Source of the DNA: Thermodesulfovibrionia bacterium
Lineage (GTDB): Bacteria; Nitrospirota; Thermodesulfovibrionia; UBA6902
Direction: 5' to 3'
NCBI GenBank assembly: GCA_020053105.1
Contig: JAGVNU010000030.1
Location: 1 to 64,000, forward strand
Length of the DNA: 64,000 nt
Under the pieces are notes generated by a model, which searched no databases, was not told the DNA's origin, and saw nothing but the letters and a program-made list of their open reading frames with translations. How positions within the stretch are numbered: the first letter of the stretch is position 1; each line of letters starts with the position of its first letter. A program made the position numbers and the translations under genes. Of the stretch, positions 19,243 to 27,225 are shown in pieces.

Positions 19243-20475
19243 TTACTGTTCCTTAAACTTCTTGACAACCAGGCAGGAGTTATTCCCGCCGAAGGCAAAT
19301 GCATTATTCAATGCTATATTCACTTTCTTTACTTTTGCCTTGTTGGGCACACAATCCACACTGCAATTCGGGTCCGGGGTCTCAAAATTTATTGTAGGGG
19401 GAATAATGTTTTCTTTGACAGTAAGACAGCAGGCAAGCGCCTCAATTGCAGACGCAGCGCCCATAGGATGGCCAAGCATCGATTTTATCGAACTGACAGG
19501 GATGTACTCATATCTGTCCTTGAAAACACTTTTTATTGCAGAGCACTCGGTTTTATCATTGCCCTGTGTGCCGGTCCCGTGAGCATTTATATAATCAACA
19601 TCATCCTTATTAGTACGTGTATATTTCAGCGCCTTCAGTATCGCCTTTTCTATGCCGTCAGCCTTTGATGCGGTCATATGATAGGCATCACAACTGATGC
19701 CGTAACCCGGTATCTCCGCGTATATTTCCACATTCCTGCTCAGCGCTGACTCCAGAGACTCCAGAAAAAGGACCGCCGCTCCTTCACCCACGAGCATCCC
19801 TTTCCTGTTTTTATCAAAAGGCTGACACTTCTCGGGGGCCATTGCATAGACGCGATGAAAACCCGTAAATGCAAGCTTGGAAAACGCGTCAGCTCCGCCC
19901 ACTATCGCGAAGTCCAGATCGCCCCTTTTAATGAAATCAAATCCGTACCCCACGGCATAGTTGCCGGCAGCGCAGGCTGTCGGGATCATATAATTAGGAC
20001 CGTCAATCTTAAAGAACATTGCGATATTAGCAGGTATGTTATTGGCCGAGGATTGGGCTATATTTGTTTTACTCAGATCATAACTGCCTTTCATTACCCA
20101 CTCATCTACAACTTCTTCGATCAGTTTTTCGCCCATTGTGGTCCCAATAAATATTCCGGTTTTTTGGCCGTTAATTTTAGACAGGGGGAATTTGGCATCC
20201 TTTAATGCCAATGCTGCAGCAGCGATGGACAGTTGTGAAGTCCGTCCCAGATATGGAAGTTTCCGTCTATTGATAAACGCTTCGGGTTGGAAATTTTTTA
20301 TCTCCCCGGCATGATGACATCTGTATTCTTTTGTGTCAAAAGATGAAACCCTGCTGATACCGGATGTACCGCTGATTATTGCCTTCCAGAATTCATCCTT
20401 GCCGATCCCTACTGACGACACTACGCCTAAACCGGTAACGACAACCCTGCGTTTCTGGACATTGATTGGTTTCAT
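19243..20475 (-). CDS. Beta-ketoacyl-ACP synthase, FabF-like
   Basis: FabF-like condensing enzyme of 410 residues elongating acyl-ACP with malonyl-ACP. The triad is Cys168 (PTACAAGNYAVGYG), His299 (NAHGTGTQGND) and His336 (KSMLGHPMGAASA). It is the closest to textbook KASII of the three paralogues here and is the plausible catalytic partner of the triad-less homologue encoded upstream. The ATG at 20475 is preferred over an in-frame TTG four codons earlier; neither has a clear Shine-Dalgarno. Confidence 0.92.
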   Translation of the reverse strand: MKPINVQKRRVVVTGLGVVSSVGIGKDEFWKAIISGTSGISRVSSFDTKEYRCHHAGEIKNFQPEAFINRRKLPYLGRTSQLSIAAAALALKDAKFPLSKINGQKTGIFIGTTMGEKLIEEVVDEWVMKGSYDLSKTNIAQSSANNIPANIAMFFKIDGPNYMIPTACAAGNYAVGYGFDFIKRGDLDFAIVGGADAFSKLAFTGFHRVYAMAPEKCQPFDKNRKGMLVGEGAAVLFLESLESALSRNVEIYAEIPGYGISCDAYHMTASKADGIEKAILKALKYTRTNKDDVDYINAHGTGTQGNDKTECSAIKSVFKDRYEYIPVSSIKSMLGHPMGAASAIEALACCLTVKENIIPPTINFETPDPNCSVDCVPNKAKVKKVNIALNNAFAFGGNNSCLVVKKFKEQ

Positions 20476-20548
20476 GCCGTGAGACAATCATGATACAAAC
20501 AATATTCAATATCCACAAACATACTGCAGCAGTCTATGATCACGTTAT

Positions 20549-20986
20549 TCATTTCTTTTGAATACTGAATATAAGGTTCGCTTTTGCTATTACTCTGTCA
20601 TCTACTTTCACGACAGCATCCGTAATCGCAGCATTATCAAGGAATTTCACCTTCTTTGATTCTATAATTAATTTATCGCCCGGATAAGCCGGGGACATAA
20701 ATTCCGACTTGACCTTCCCTAAATAGTAATCAGGGTGTTCTGCCGCTACCGCAGGTCTGTCAATCGAAAAAAGAATTACTGAAGCCTGCGCCATTGCCTC
20801 GATGATCAACACTCCCGGCATCATGGGATTGCCAGGGAAGTGGCCTTTAAAATAGCTTTCACTGTCCCTTAAAATTTTTATCGCTACCACCCGTTGAGTG
20901 CCTTCAATTTCAATTACTTCGTCAATAAAAAGAAAAGGTTCCCGATGAGGCAAGACAGCCTTGATCTTTATCTTGTCCCATATCAT
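20549..20986 (-). CDS. FabZ-like 3-hydroxyacyl-ACP dehydratase
   Basis: Hot-dog dehydratase of 145 residues. LPHREPFLFIDEV and GHFPGNPMMPGVLIIEAMAQ contain the catalytic His and Glu in the normal FabZ positions. It would dehydrate 3-hydroxyacyl-ACP to trans-2-enoyl-ACP. No enoyl reductase is encoded in the cluster, so double bonds could persist in the product (inference). It overlaps the ACP gene by 4 nt. Confidence 0.92.
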   Translation of the reverse strand: MIWDKIKIKAVLPHREPFLFIDEVIEIEGTQRVVAIKILRDSESYFKGHFPGNPMMPGVLIIEAMAQASVILFSIDRPAVAAEHPDYYLGKVKSEFMSPAYPGDKLIIESKKVKFLDNAAITDAVVKVDDRVIAKANLIFSIQKK

Positions 20987-21234
20987 GAAAGTGGTTCTTT
21001 ATTTAATGGGGCCGTATATTCGACAACCTGCCTGAGATTCCTGATTTTTGGAATGTCCTGTTCAGGAATGATAATCCTGTACTTTTTCTCAAATGCCGCG
21101 ACAATTTCAATGGCCTTTAATGAATCAATGTTTAAATCTCTGAAAAAGTCCGCATCAGGCGTAAGTTTATCAATCGGGATTTCAAGAATTTCCGAAACCA
21201 TGTTCCTTATTTCTTCTTCGTAGTTGTTGCTCAC
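20983..21234 (-). CDS. Acyl carrier protein
   Basis: Acidic carrier of 83 residues with DLNIDSLKAIEIV; Ser38 is the 4'-phosphopantetheine attachment site. The four-helix pattern is intact. It is likely a dedicated carrier for the surrounding condensing enzymes, not the general AcpP, because it diverges around the DSL motif (DSLKA, not DSLDT) and lies inside this operon. It overlaps the dehydratase gene by ATGA and follows the triad-less ketosynthase by 12 nt. Confidence 0.93.
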   Translation of the reverse strand: MSNNYEEEIRNMVSEILEIPIDKLTPDADFFRDLNIDSLKAIEIVAAFEKKYRIIIPEQDIPKIRNLRQVVEYTAPLNKEPLS

Positions 21235-21246
21235 AAATAGTCCTCC

Positions 21247-22479
21247 TCAATGCCATTTCGATAAAATAAATGCTGCATTACTTCCTCCGGGGCCATAGTT
21301 GTTGATCAATACATTATTGATCCTTGTCAGACGCGATTTATTGGCCACATAATCGAGATCACAATCTTTATCATTCATTTCATAGTTAATCGTGGGGGGG
21401 ATAAAATTTTTGTACATGCTGCCTATAGTTGCGGCAATCTGAAACATGCCCCCGGCGCTAAATGTCTCGCCTATCATGGATTTAATGGAACTGACAGGGA
21501 TGTTATACGCATATCTGCCGAAAACACTTTTAATCGCCATTGTCTCTAATCTGTCCTGTTCCGGGACTGAATTTGCGGAAGCGCTGATATAGTCGATGTC
21601 CGATACCCCGATCTCGGAAGTCCTGAGGGCCTCCCTGATACTTTCCTTTAAACCATTGGCCCCGGGATGATATTTACCCATTTTATACGCCTCAAAACAG
21701 TTCCCGATCCCGTTCACCTCCGCATAGATTTTCGCATTCCTGCTGCGGGCGTATTCCTCATCTTCGATTATGACAACAGCTGCCCCTTCGCCCAGGATGA
21801 TCCCGTTTCTCCTTTTGTCAAACGGACAGGACAGTTCTTCTCCATTTATGCCGGCAAAAAAACCCAGGCGATAGAAACCGCTGTAATTTACCAGAGAAAG
21901 ACTTTCGACTCCGCCTACTAACACTGCCTTGATCCGTCTGAGCTTGATAAAATCAATTGCGTATTTTAATGCATCTATGCTTGAACTGTAGCCGTTAGAG
22001 ATTGTCGTATTAAATCCCTGGATATTAAACCGGATTGATACCTGACTGGAGGCCGCGTTCATTACCGTTCCAGGGAAAAGTGCAACATTTGTAAAAAGAG
22101 GGCCTTCCTGAATTGTCTCTTTATCAAATTGGGCAAAATTCCATAAAGATGACAGGGTAGTTCCTGTACAGACCCCGATGTCATCAGTATTTTCATGGTT
22201 AATGCTGAGGCCTGCATCCTCAATCGCCAATTTTGCCGCAGAACAAAGCAATCTTGAAGTTCTCTCGAGGTCCCGCAATCCTTTCTGTCCCAGAAACTTT
22301 GCAGGGGTGAAATTATCAATCTCACCTGCCAGTTTGCATTTAAACTGGCCTGTATCGAATCGTTTAACACGTTTGATCCCGGACCTTCCTTCTTTGAGGG
22401 CATGCCAGTACTCTTCCTTGCCTGTCCCGTTAGGCGCGATTACTCCCAATCCTGTAATTACAATTCGTCTATCTTTCAT
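21247..22479 (-). CDS. Ketosynthase homologue lacking the catalytic triad (chain-length-factor-like)
   Basis: FabF-fold protein of 410 residues in which all three catalytic positions are changed: Tyr164 in SNGYSSS replaces Cys, Ser301 in YISASANS replaces the first His, and Glu338 in KSMIGETFSAGG replaces the second His. Lys333 and the overall fold signatures (GEGAAVVIIED, near-C-terminal GPGGSNAAF) are kept, arguing for a maintained structural role. This is the pattern of chain length factors (KS-beta), which pair with an active KS to set product length in type II polyketide and aryl-polyene systems. A pseudoenzyme with another role is possible. Confidence 0.85.
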   Translation of the reverse strand: MKDRRIVITGLGVIAPNGTGKEEYWHALKEGRSGIKRVKRFDTGQFKCKLAGEIDNFTPAKFLGQKGLRDLERTSRLLCSAAKLAIEDAGLSINHENTDDIGVCTGTTLSSLWNFAQFDKETIQEGPLFTNVALFPGTVMNAASSQVSIRFNIQGFNTTISNGYSSSIDALKYAIDFIKLRRIKAVLVGGVESLSLVNYSGFYRLGFFAGINGEELSCPFDKRRNGIILGEGAAVVIIEDEEYARSRNAKIYAEVNGIGNCFEAYKMGKYHPGANGLKESIREALRTSEIGVSDIDYISASANSVPEQDRLETMAIKSVFGRYAYNIPVSSIKSMIGETFSAGGMFQIAATIGSMYKNFIPPTINYEMNDKDCDLDYVANKSRLTRINNVLINNYGPGGSNAAFILSKWH

Positions 22480-22483
22480 AATT

Positions 22484-23230
22484 TCAAACTATGCTCAGTC
22501 CGCCGTCTATTACGAAAGTTTGGCCGGTAATATAACCGGCATCATCACTGACTAAAAATTTAACAAGTATTGCAACTTCTTCAGCCCTGCCCACTCTGGC
22601 TAAAGGGACCTGTTTTATTAACTGTTCTTTATATTCATCTTTTAAACCTGCAAGCATGTCTGTCTCAATAAAGCCGGGCGCAACGGCATTCACCCTGATT
22701 TTATATGGCGCAACTTCCCTGGCAAGAGATTTGGTAAACCCAATGATTCCTGCTTTTGATGCAGAATAATTAGTTTGCCGGGCTATACCTACCATTCCGC
22801 TTACGGATGTAATATTAAGAATTACGCCGCTCTTCTGTTTTATTAGTCCTACTATGGCAGCCCGGCTGAGATTGAATGTTCCGTCCAAATTTGTATTTAT
22901 TACTTCATGCCAGTCCTCGGGAGCCATAAGAGCCAGCGCCTTATCTTTAACCACACCGGCATTATTAATAACAATATCCAATCCTCCGAATAATTCTCTG
23001 GACTCATCTACCCATGATTTAACAGCGGCATAATCTTTAATGTCTGCTTGAAATGCTTTGGCTTTACCGCCTGAATCAAGTACTTCTTTCTCAAGAGTAA
23101 GCGCATCCTCGCTGCTTTTGAGAAAATTAAAACTTATATTTACACCTTCACGTGCCAGTTCAAGCGCTATGGCGCGGCCAATACCTCTCGCGGCTCCACT
23201 GATAATCGCTGTCTTATTTCCTTTCGTCAC
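22484..23230 (-). CDS. 3-oxoacyl-ACP reductase, FabG-like
   Basis: Short-chain dehydrogenase of 248 residues with the NADP motif ISGAARGIGRAIA, NNAG and the catalytic YSASKAG (Tyr-x3-Lys) preceded by the Ser of TSVSGM. It would reduce 3-oxoacyl-ACP in the chain-building cycle. The start is a GTG with only a weak CAGG upstream. It is the first gene of the minus-strand operon and lies 4 nt before the triad-less ketosynthase. A TATAAT on the minus strand at 23253-23248 is a possible -10, but its -35 is poor. Confidence 0.92.
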   Translation of the reverse strand: MTKGNKTAIISGAARGIGRAIALELAREGVNISFNFLKSSEDALTLEKEVLDSGGKAKAFQADIKDYAAVKSWVDESRELFGGLDIVINNAGVVKDKALALMAPEDWHEVINTNLDGTFNLSRAAIVGLIKQKSGVILNITSVSGMVGIARQTNYSASKAGIIGFTKSLAREVAPYKIRVNAVAPGFIETDMLAGLKDEYKEQLIKQVPLARVGRAEEVAILVKFLVSDDAGYITGQTFVIDGGLSIV

Positions 23231-23570
23231 TACAAAACCTGTCTTTCATTATAATAGCGCCTGATTTTATAAGATGTCCGGCATTTTCTATCTGATTAAA
23301 TAACATCTCAATTTATACTAATATTGTTACAATTCAGTGCAGATGGCCTAACGGACTCTATAAAAATAGATTTTGATATGAAAAAAATTGCGATGTATTC
23401 ATTATTAACAATTTCCCCCTGAGAAATCAAGCAAAATGACACATTATACCCTCTTCTAATTTATAAGGTTATTATCAACAATATGGCATCGGCTGAAATG
23501 TGCTTCACTTTTTATTGTTGACTGACGTATCATACATTTAATGCACTAAATCCGTAAGAGGAATAAATAT
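23231..23570. other. AT-rich divergent intergenic region
   Basis: No supported gene in 340 bases. It must contain the minus-strand operon promoter (TATAAT-like at 23248-23253, minus strand) and a plus-strand promoter for the small cysteine-rich gene; TTGACT at 23518-23523 is a possible -35 without a well-spaced -10. Confidence 0.5.
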
Positions 23571-23756
23571 ATGGACCTTGAATCAAGAATCAAGTGTAGA
23601 GAATGTAAAGGGCAACTGACCCTGAAAATCGGCTGAAAAAGTGTCTATCTACGCTGCATGGATTGCAGCAGGAATTATACGATAGAAGAATATATCGATG
23701 AAATGGACCCCGCTTTTTGGCAGCAATTGTCTAAGCGTTCATGTGACAGGGCCTAG
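23571..23756 (+). CDS. Small dual-CXXC protein with in-frame TGA, candidate selenoprotein
   Basis: Reading from the ATG at 23571 gives 61 residues if the TGA at 23634-23636 (codon 22) is read through. The frame has KCREC at residues 8-12 and RCMDC at 28-32, then an acidic tail EEYIDEMDPAFWQQLS and a terminal cysteine in SCDRA. GAGGA sits at a normal distance before the ATG. Coding-like amino-acid structure continues on both sides of the TGA, and a SECIS-like hairpin follows it, so Sec22 is the favoured reading. I recall a family of small dual-CXXC (seleno)proteins of this size; a nonsense-mutated pseudogene is the alternative. Function is unknown, possibly metal binding or redox. Confidence 0.68.
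23653..23669 (+). promoter_or_regulatory. Candidate bacterial SECIS hairpin
   Basis: GCTGCA (23653-23658) and TGCAGC (23664-23669) form a perfect 6-bp stem closing the loop TGGAT. The loop begins 22 nt after the in-frame TGA and has a G within its first two bases, which agrees with the general bacterial SECIS model. It lies inside the reading frame, as bacterial SECIS elements do. Confidence 0.6.
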
Positions 23757-23806
23757 AATTGTTGAACAAATCATTCGCCCTTTCCATCTTTTTTCCACTC
23801 CAAGTA

Positions 23807-23836
23807 TTGACAATTAAAATCATATTCCATTATCAT
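23807..23836 (+). promoter_or_regulatory. Sigma-70 promoter of rplM-rpsI
   Basis: TTGACA at 23807-23812 and TATCAT at 23831-23836 are separated by 18 nt. They lie about 45 nt upstream of the rplM start, fitting a strong ribosomal-protein promoter. Confidence 0.7.
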
Positions 23837-23879
23837 GATATGTTCAAAATATTTCGCAACTCATGTATAGAGAGGACAT

Positions 23880-24317
23880 ATGAAAACTATTTTTACTAAA
23901 AAAACCGATGTCAAACAGAAATGGCATATTGTAGATGCTGATGGTTTGGTTGTTGGGAGGCTGGCCTCACAGGTCGCAAAAGTGTTAAGAGGTAAAAACA
24001 AACCGGTTTTTACGCCCAATACGGATACCGGCGATTTCGTCGTTATCGTTAACGCAGACAAAGTGCGCTTTACAGGGAATAAACTTGAGCAAAAGGCATA
24101 TTATCATCATTCTGGTTATCCAGGAGGAATTAAAAAGGAAATTGCCAGGGACATAATGGAAAAAAATCCTGAACGCATTCTTCTTTCTGCAGTCCGCGGT
24201 ATGCTCCCGAAAAACAGACTTGGCAGACAGCAGCTCAGTAAATTAAAAGTATACAGAGGACTGGACCATCCGCATACAGCCCAGAACCCGGAAACTTTAA
24301 ATCTCAATATCCAATAA
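23880..24317 (+). CDS. rplM: Ribosomal protein uL13
   Basis: Large-subunit protein L13, 145 residues, normal length. Recognised from the N-terminal WHIVDADGLVVGRLAS, the HSGYPGG run and the RGMLPKNRLGRQQL motif. It is followed 14 nt later by rpsI, the near-universal L13-S9 pair. GAGAGGA precedes the ATG. Confidence 0.98.
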   Translation: MKTIFTKKTDVKQKWHIVDADGLVVGRLASQVAKVLRGKNKPVFTPNTDTGDFVVIVNADKVRFTGNKLEQKAYYHHSGYPGGIKKEIARDIMEKNPERILLSAVRGMLPKNRLGRQQLSKLKVYRGLDHPHTAQNPETLNLNIQ

Positions 24318-24331
24318 GGAGCTTTTGAAAT

Positions 24332-24724
24332 ATGGCAGAAATTCAATATAACGCAACAGGCAGAAGGAAGACTTCCATCGCACAGGTATCTGTGAAACCA
24401 GGGACAGGCAATATTATTGTTAATAAAAAAGCTCTCAATCAATATTTCCCGCATGAGACAATGAAGATGATTATACAGCAGCCCCTGAATGTAGCTGCCG
24501 TAAATGGTAAATATGACGTAACAGTGAGGGTCAAAGGCGGCGGATACAGCGGACAGGCCGCTGCAATCAGACATGCCATCTCGCGTGCCTTGTTATCAGT
24601 CAATTCGGACTTCAGGGGACAACTCAAAAAAGAAGGGCTATTGACAAGGGACCCAAGAGTAGTGGAACGTAAGAAGTACGGCCAGAAGGGCGCAAGAAAA
24701 CGTTTCCAGTTCTCAAAGAGATAA
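24332..24724 (+). CDS. rpsI: Ribosomal protein uS9
   Basis: Small-subunit protein S9, 130 residues. Typical features are the N-terminal ATGRRKTSIAQV, the VKGGGYSGQAAAIRHAISRAL block and the C-terminal KRFQFSKR, whose terminal Lys-Arg reaches the P-site tRNA. AAGGAG precedes the start. Second gene of the rplM operon. Confidence 0.98.
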   Translation: MAEIQYNATGRRKTSIAQVSVKPGTGNIIVNKKALNQYFPHETMKMIIQQPLNVAAVNGKYDVTVRVKGGGYSGQAAAIRHAISRALLSVNSDFRGQLKKEGLLTRDPRVVERKKYGQKGARKRFQFSKR

Positions 24725-24822
24725 TTTTAATCCGTGATGAGCAAAGTGTGTTAGCTTGTAGACAGATATCGATAACAACAGGTCTCACTCTTATAACTCA
24801 TCACCAAACATTACGGTTCTAA

Positions 24823-25854
24823 ATGCTGAAAGTCGCTATCTTAGGAGGAAGTGGTTACACAGGGTCCGAACTGTTACGTCTGCTTTTTTCACATCCGAAT
24901 GCAGAAGTTACTGCCGTCACCTCTGAACGTTCATCCGGTCTGTTCATCTCTGACACGTTCATTAATTTCAGAAATACCTCATTAAAATTCGAAGCGCTTG
25001 ATTTAAAAGCCCTGACAAAAAAAGCCGACCTGTTTTTTCTTTGTCTTCCGCACAAGACTTCTCAGGAAACAGTGGCGTTTTTCCATAATGCCGGGAAAAG
25101 AGTTATTGATCTTTCTGCAGATTACCGGCTAAAAGACGCAGAGGTATACAAAGAGTGGTACAAGATTCCCCACCTTTACTCCCCTCTTCTGAAAAATGCC
25201 GTTTACGGTTTGCCTGAACTTTACAGGAATAAAATCAAAAAGGCATCAATCATAGCCAACCCGGGGTGTTATCCCACGAGCGCTATACTTGGTCTTGCCC
25301 CGGTCATGGGGGAAGATTTTATAAATGCAAATTCAATTATTATAGATTCAAAATCGGGGACATCCGGCGCCGGCAGAAGTCCTGCACAGCCGTTTATGTT
25401 CTGCGAGGTCAATGAATCTGTCAGGGCATATGCAATAGGGGTCCACCGGCATACTCCGGAGATTGAGCAGGAACTGAGTTCTCTTTCAAAGAAAAAAATA
25501 AAAGTAATCTTTACTCCTCACCTTATCCCCATGGACAGAGGAATACTCAGCACTATTTACGTTCGTTTAAAAAAGAAGACGACCCTCTCGGATGTACAGA
25601 AATTATACCACCAGTTTTATCACAAAGAACCTTTTGTAAGAGTTTTGAAGAACGGTATATTTCCAGCCACAAAAGCTGTTAAAGGAAGCAACTATTGTGA
25701 CATATCCGTTTCTATCGATAAGCAGACTCTCATAATCGTCAGCGCTATTGACAACCTCTTAAAGGGGGCCTCCGGCACAGCCGTGCATAACATGAATATA
25801 ATGTATGGCTTTGACGAGACTGCCGGATTAATGTCCTCCCCTGCTTTCCCCTGA
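24823..25854 (+). CDS. argC: N-acetyl-gamma-glutamyl-phosphate reductase
   Basis: NADPH-dependent reductase (343 residues), third step of arginine synthesis. GGSGYTGSELLRLL binds NADP, and the catalytic Cys lies in NPGCYPTSA; SGAGRSPAQ and the GVHRHTPEIEQEL region complete the family pattern. The 98 nt after rpsI contain a long-range inverted repeat (GTGATGAG at 24734, CTCATCAC at 24797) of unknown value. Its TGA overlaps the argJ ATG by one base. Confidence 0.96.
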   Translation: MLKVAILGGSGYTGSELLRLLFSHPNAEVTAVTSERSSGLFISDTFINFRNTSLKFEALDLKALTKKADLFFLCLPHKTSQETVAFFHNAGKRVIDLSADYRLKDAEVYKEWYKIPHLYSPLLKNAVYGLPELYRNKIKKASIIANPGCYPTSAILGLAPVMGEDFINANSIIIDSKSGTSGAGRSPAQPFMFCEVNESVRAYAIGVHRHTPEIEQELSSLSKKKIKVIFTPHLIPMDRGILSTIYVRLKKKTTLSDVQKLYHQFYHKEPFVRVLKNGIFPATKAVKGSNYCDISVSIDKQTLIIVSAIDNLLKGASGTAVHNMNIMYGFDETAGLMSSPAFP

Positions 25855-27053
25855 TGAAAAGGGGTCCTGCACGAAATTTCGTCATACCGGGCTTTAAATT
25901 CGCAGGCATATCAGCTGGAATAAAAAAGTCCGGCAATAGAGATCTGGCCCTGATATACTCGGAGGGCCCTTCCGTCACCGCCGGTCTTTTCACTACAAAC
26001 AGGATTAAAGCGGCTCCGGTAAAGCTGGCTATCAAAAACATTACATCCGGTAAAGCACAGGCCATTATTATAAACAGCGGTAATGCCAACGCCTGTACCG
26101 GTGAAAAAGGCATGAAAGCAGCCCGTGAGATCATCACAGGCACAGCGCATGAACTCGGCATTTCCCCTGAACTTGTTTATTCATCATCCACCGGCATTAT
26201 AGGCAGACCCTTTCCTGCGGAGACAATAAAAGAAGCTCTCCCTGCATTAATCAGAAAGCTGTCTCCTTTATCCTTAAAGCATGCAGCCTCTGCAATAATG
26301 ACAACCGATACCTTTGCAAAGATATCTTTCAAGCAAGTAGAAATCGCCGGGAAAAAAGGAACAATTGCGGGAATTGCAAAGGGCGCCGGAATGATCTGCC
26401 CCAACATGGCCACGATGCTGTGTTTTATAGTCACCGATATAGCAATAAATCCACAGGCGCTTGATGCAGCGCTCAGGGAAGCGGCAAACAGGTCCTTTAA
26501 CATGTTATCTGTTGATAACGACATGAGCACGAATGACACCATAATGATTATGGCGAACGGCCTGCTTAATAATCCTCTTATAACAAAACGCTCCCCTGAC
26601 TACGCAAATTTTAAAAGTGCGTTGAATGAATTAACATACGACCTTGCCAGGATGATTGCCGAAGACGGGGAAGGCGCGACAAAATTAATTGAGGTAATTG
26701 TTGAAGGAGCCAGGTCTGAATCAGATGCCGGGCGAATTGCCCTGTCAGTTGCCAATTCGATGCTTGTAAAAACCGCAGTATATGGACGGGACCCGAACTG
26801 GGGCAGAATCATGGCCGCGATCGGTTACGCAGGTGCAGATGTCAATGAAAACAGGATAGATATCAGCATTAATAAAGTCAAACTTGTCAGCAAAGGCCTG
26901 GGGACCAAAAGGGAAAAAGCCGCAAGGACCGCTCTCTTAAATAAAAATATTGCCATCAGGATTGATTTGGGAACAGGCAAAGAAAACGCCAGGGCACTTA
27001 CGTGTGATCTAACGGAAGGGTATATAAAAATAAATGCTCATTACGGGACGTAA
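25854..27053 (+). CDS. argJ: Glutamate N-acetyltransferase / amino-acid acetyltransferase
   Basis: Arginine-pathway enzyme of 399 residues recycling the acetyl group from N-acetylornithine to glutamate. It is made as a precursor that cleaves itself before the Thr nucleophile, visible in MICPNMATMLCFIVTD. NSGNANACTG and VYGRDPNWGRIMAAIGYAG are conserved, and the C-terminus carries the usual acidic/Tyr ending. Whether it also makes N-acetylglutamate from acetyl-CoA cannot be told from sequence. Translation is coupled to argC by TGATG. Confidence 0.96.
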   Translation: MKRGPARNFVIPGFKFAGISAGIKKSGNRDLALIYSEGPSVTAGLFTTNRIKAAPVKLAIKNITSGKAQAIIINSGNANACTGEKGMKAAREIITGTAHELGISPELVYSSSTGIIGRPFPAETIKEALPALIRKLSPLSLKHAASAIMTTDTFAKISFKQVEIAGKKGTIAGIAKGAGMICPNMATMLCFIVTDIAINPQALDAALREAANRSFNMLSVDNDMSTNDTIMIMANGLLNNPLITKRSPDYANFKSALNELTYDLARMIAEDGEGATKLIEVIVEGARSESDAGRIALSVANSMLVKTAVYGRDPNWGRIMAAIGYAGADVNENRIDISINKVKLVSKGLGTKREKAARTALLNKNIAIRIDLGTGKENARALTCDLTEGYIKINAHYGT

Positions 27054-27150
27054 ATTCAATTATTTTTCAACTGATGTTTTCAGAATATTCAGAATAAGAA
27101 CTCTGCCAGTAATAATCTACTGATCCTTTTAATATCTGTGACTGAAGAAC

Positions 27151-27179
27151 TTGACACAATCTGACTACTCCTTTATTGT
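27151..27179 (+). promoter_or_regulatory. Promoter upstream of the LysM gene
   Basis: TTGACA (27151-27156), 17-nt spacer and TATTGT (27174-27179), about 47 nt before the ATG at 27226. Confidence 0.6.
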
Positions 27180-27225
27180 AGTGTATATGTAACTAATTGC
27201 TTATAAAAATGCGGGAGAGTAAAAA

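Noticed and set aside
23571-23756. Calling the dual-CXXC gene a simple pseudogene
   Set aside because: A start with good Shine-Dalgarno, coding-like sequence on both sides of the TGA and a well-placed hairpin favour selenocysteine, but this stays open until sel genes are found.
24734-24804. Long-range inverted repeat GTGATGAG/CTCATCAC before argC
   Set aside because: Only 8 bp separated by 55 nt, with no T-run or riboswitch-like core; could be chance.
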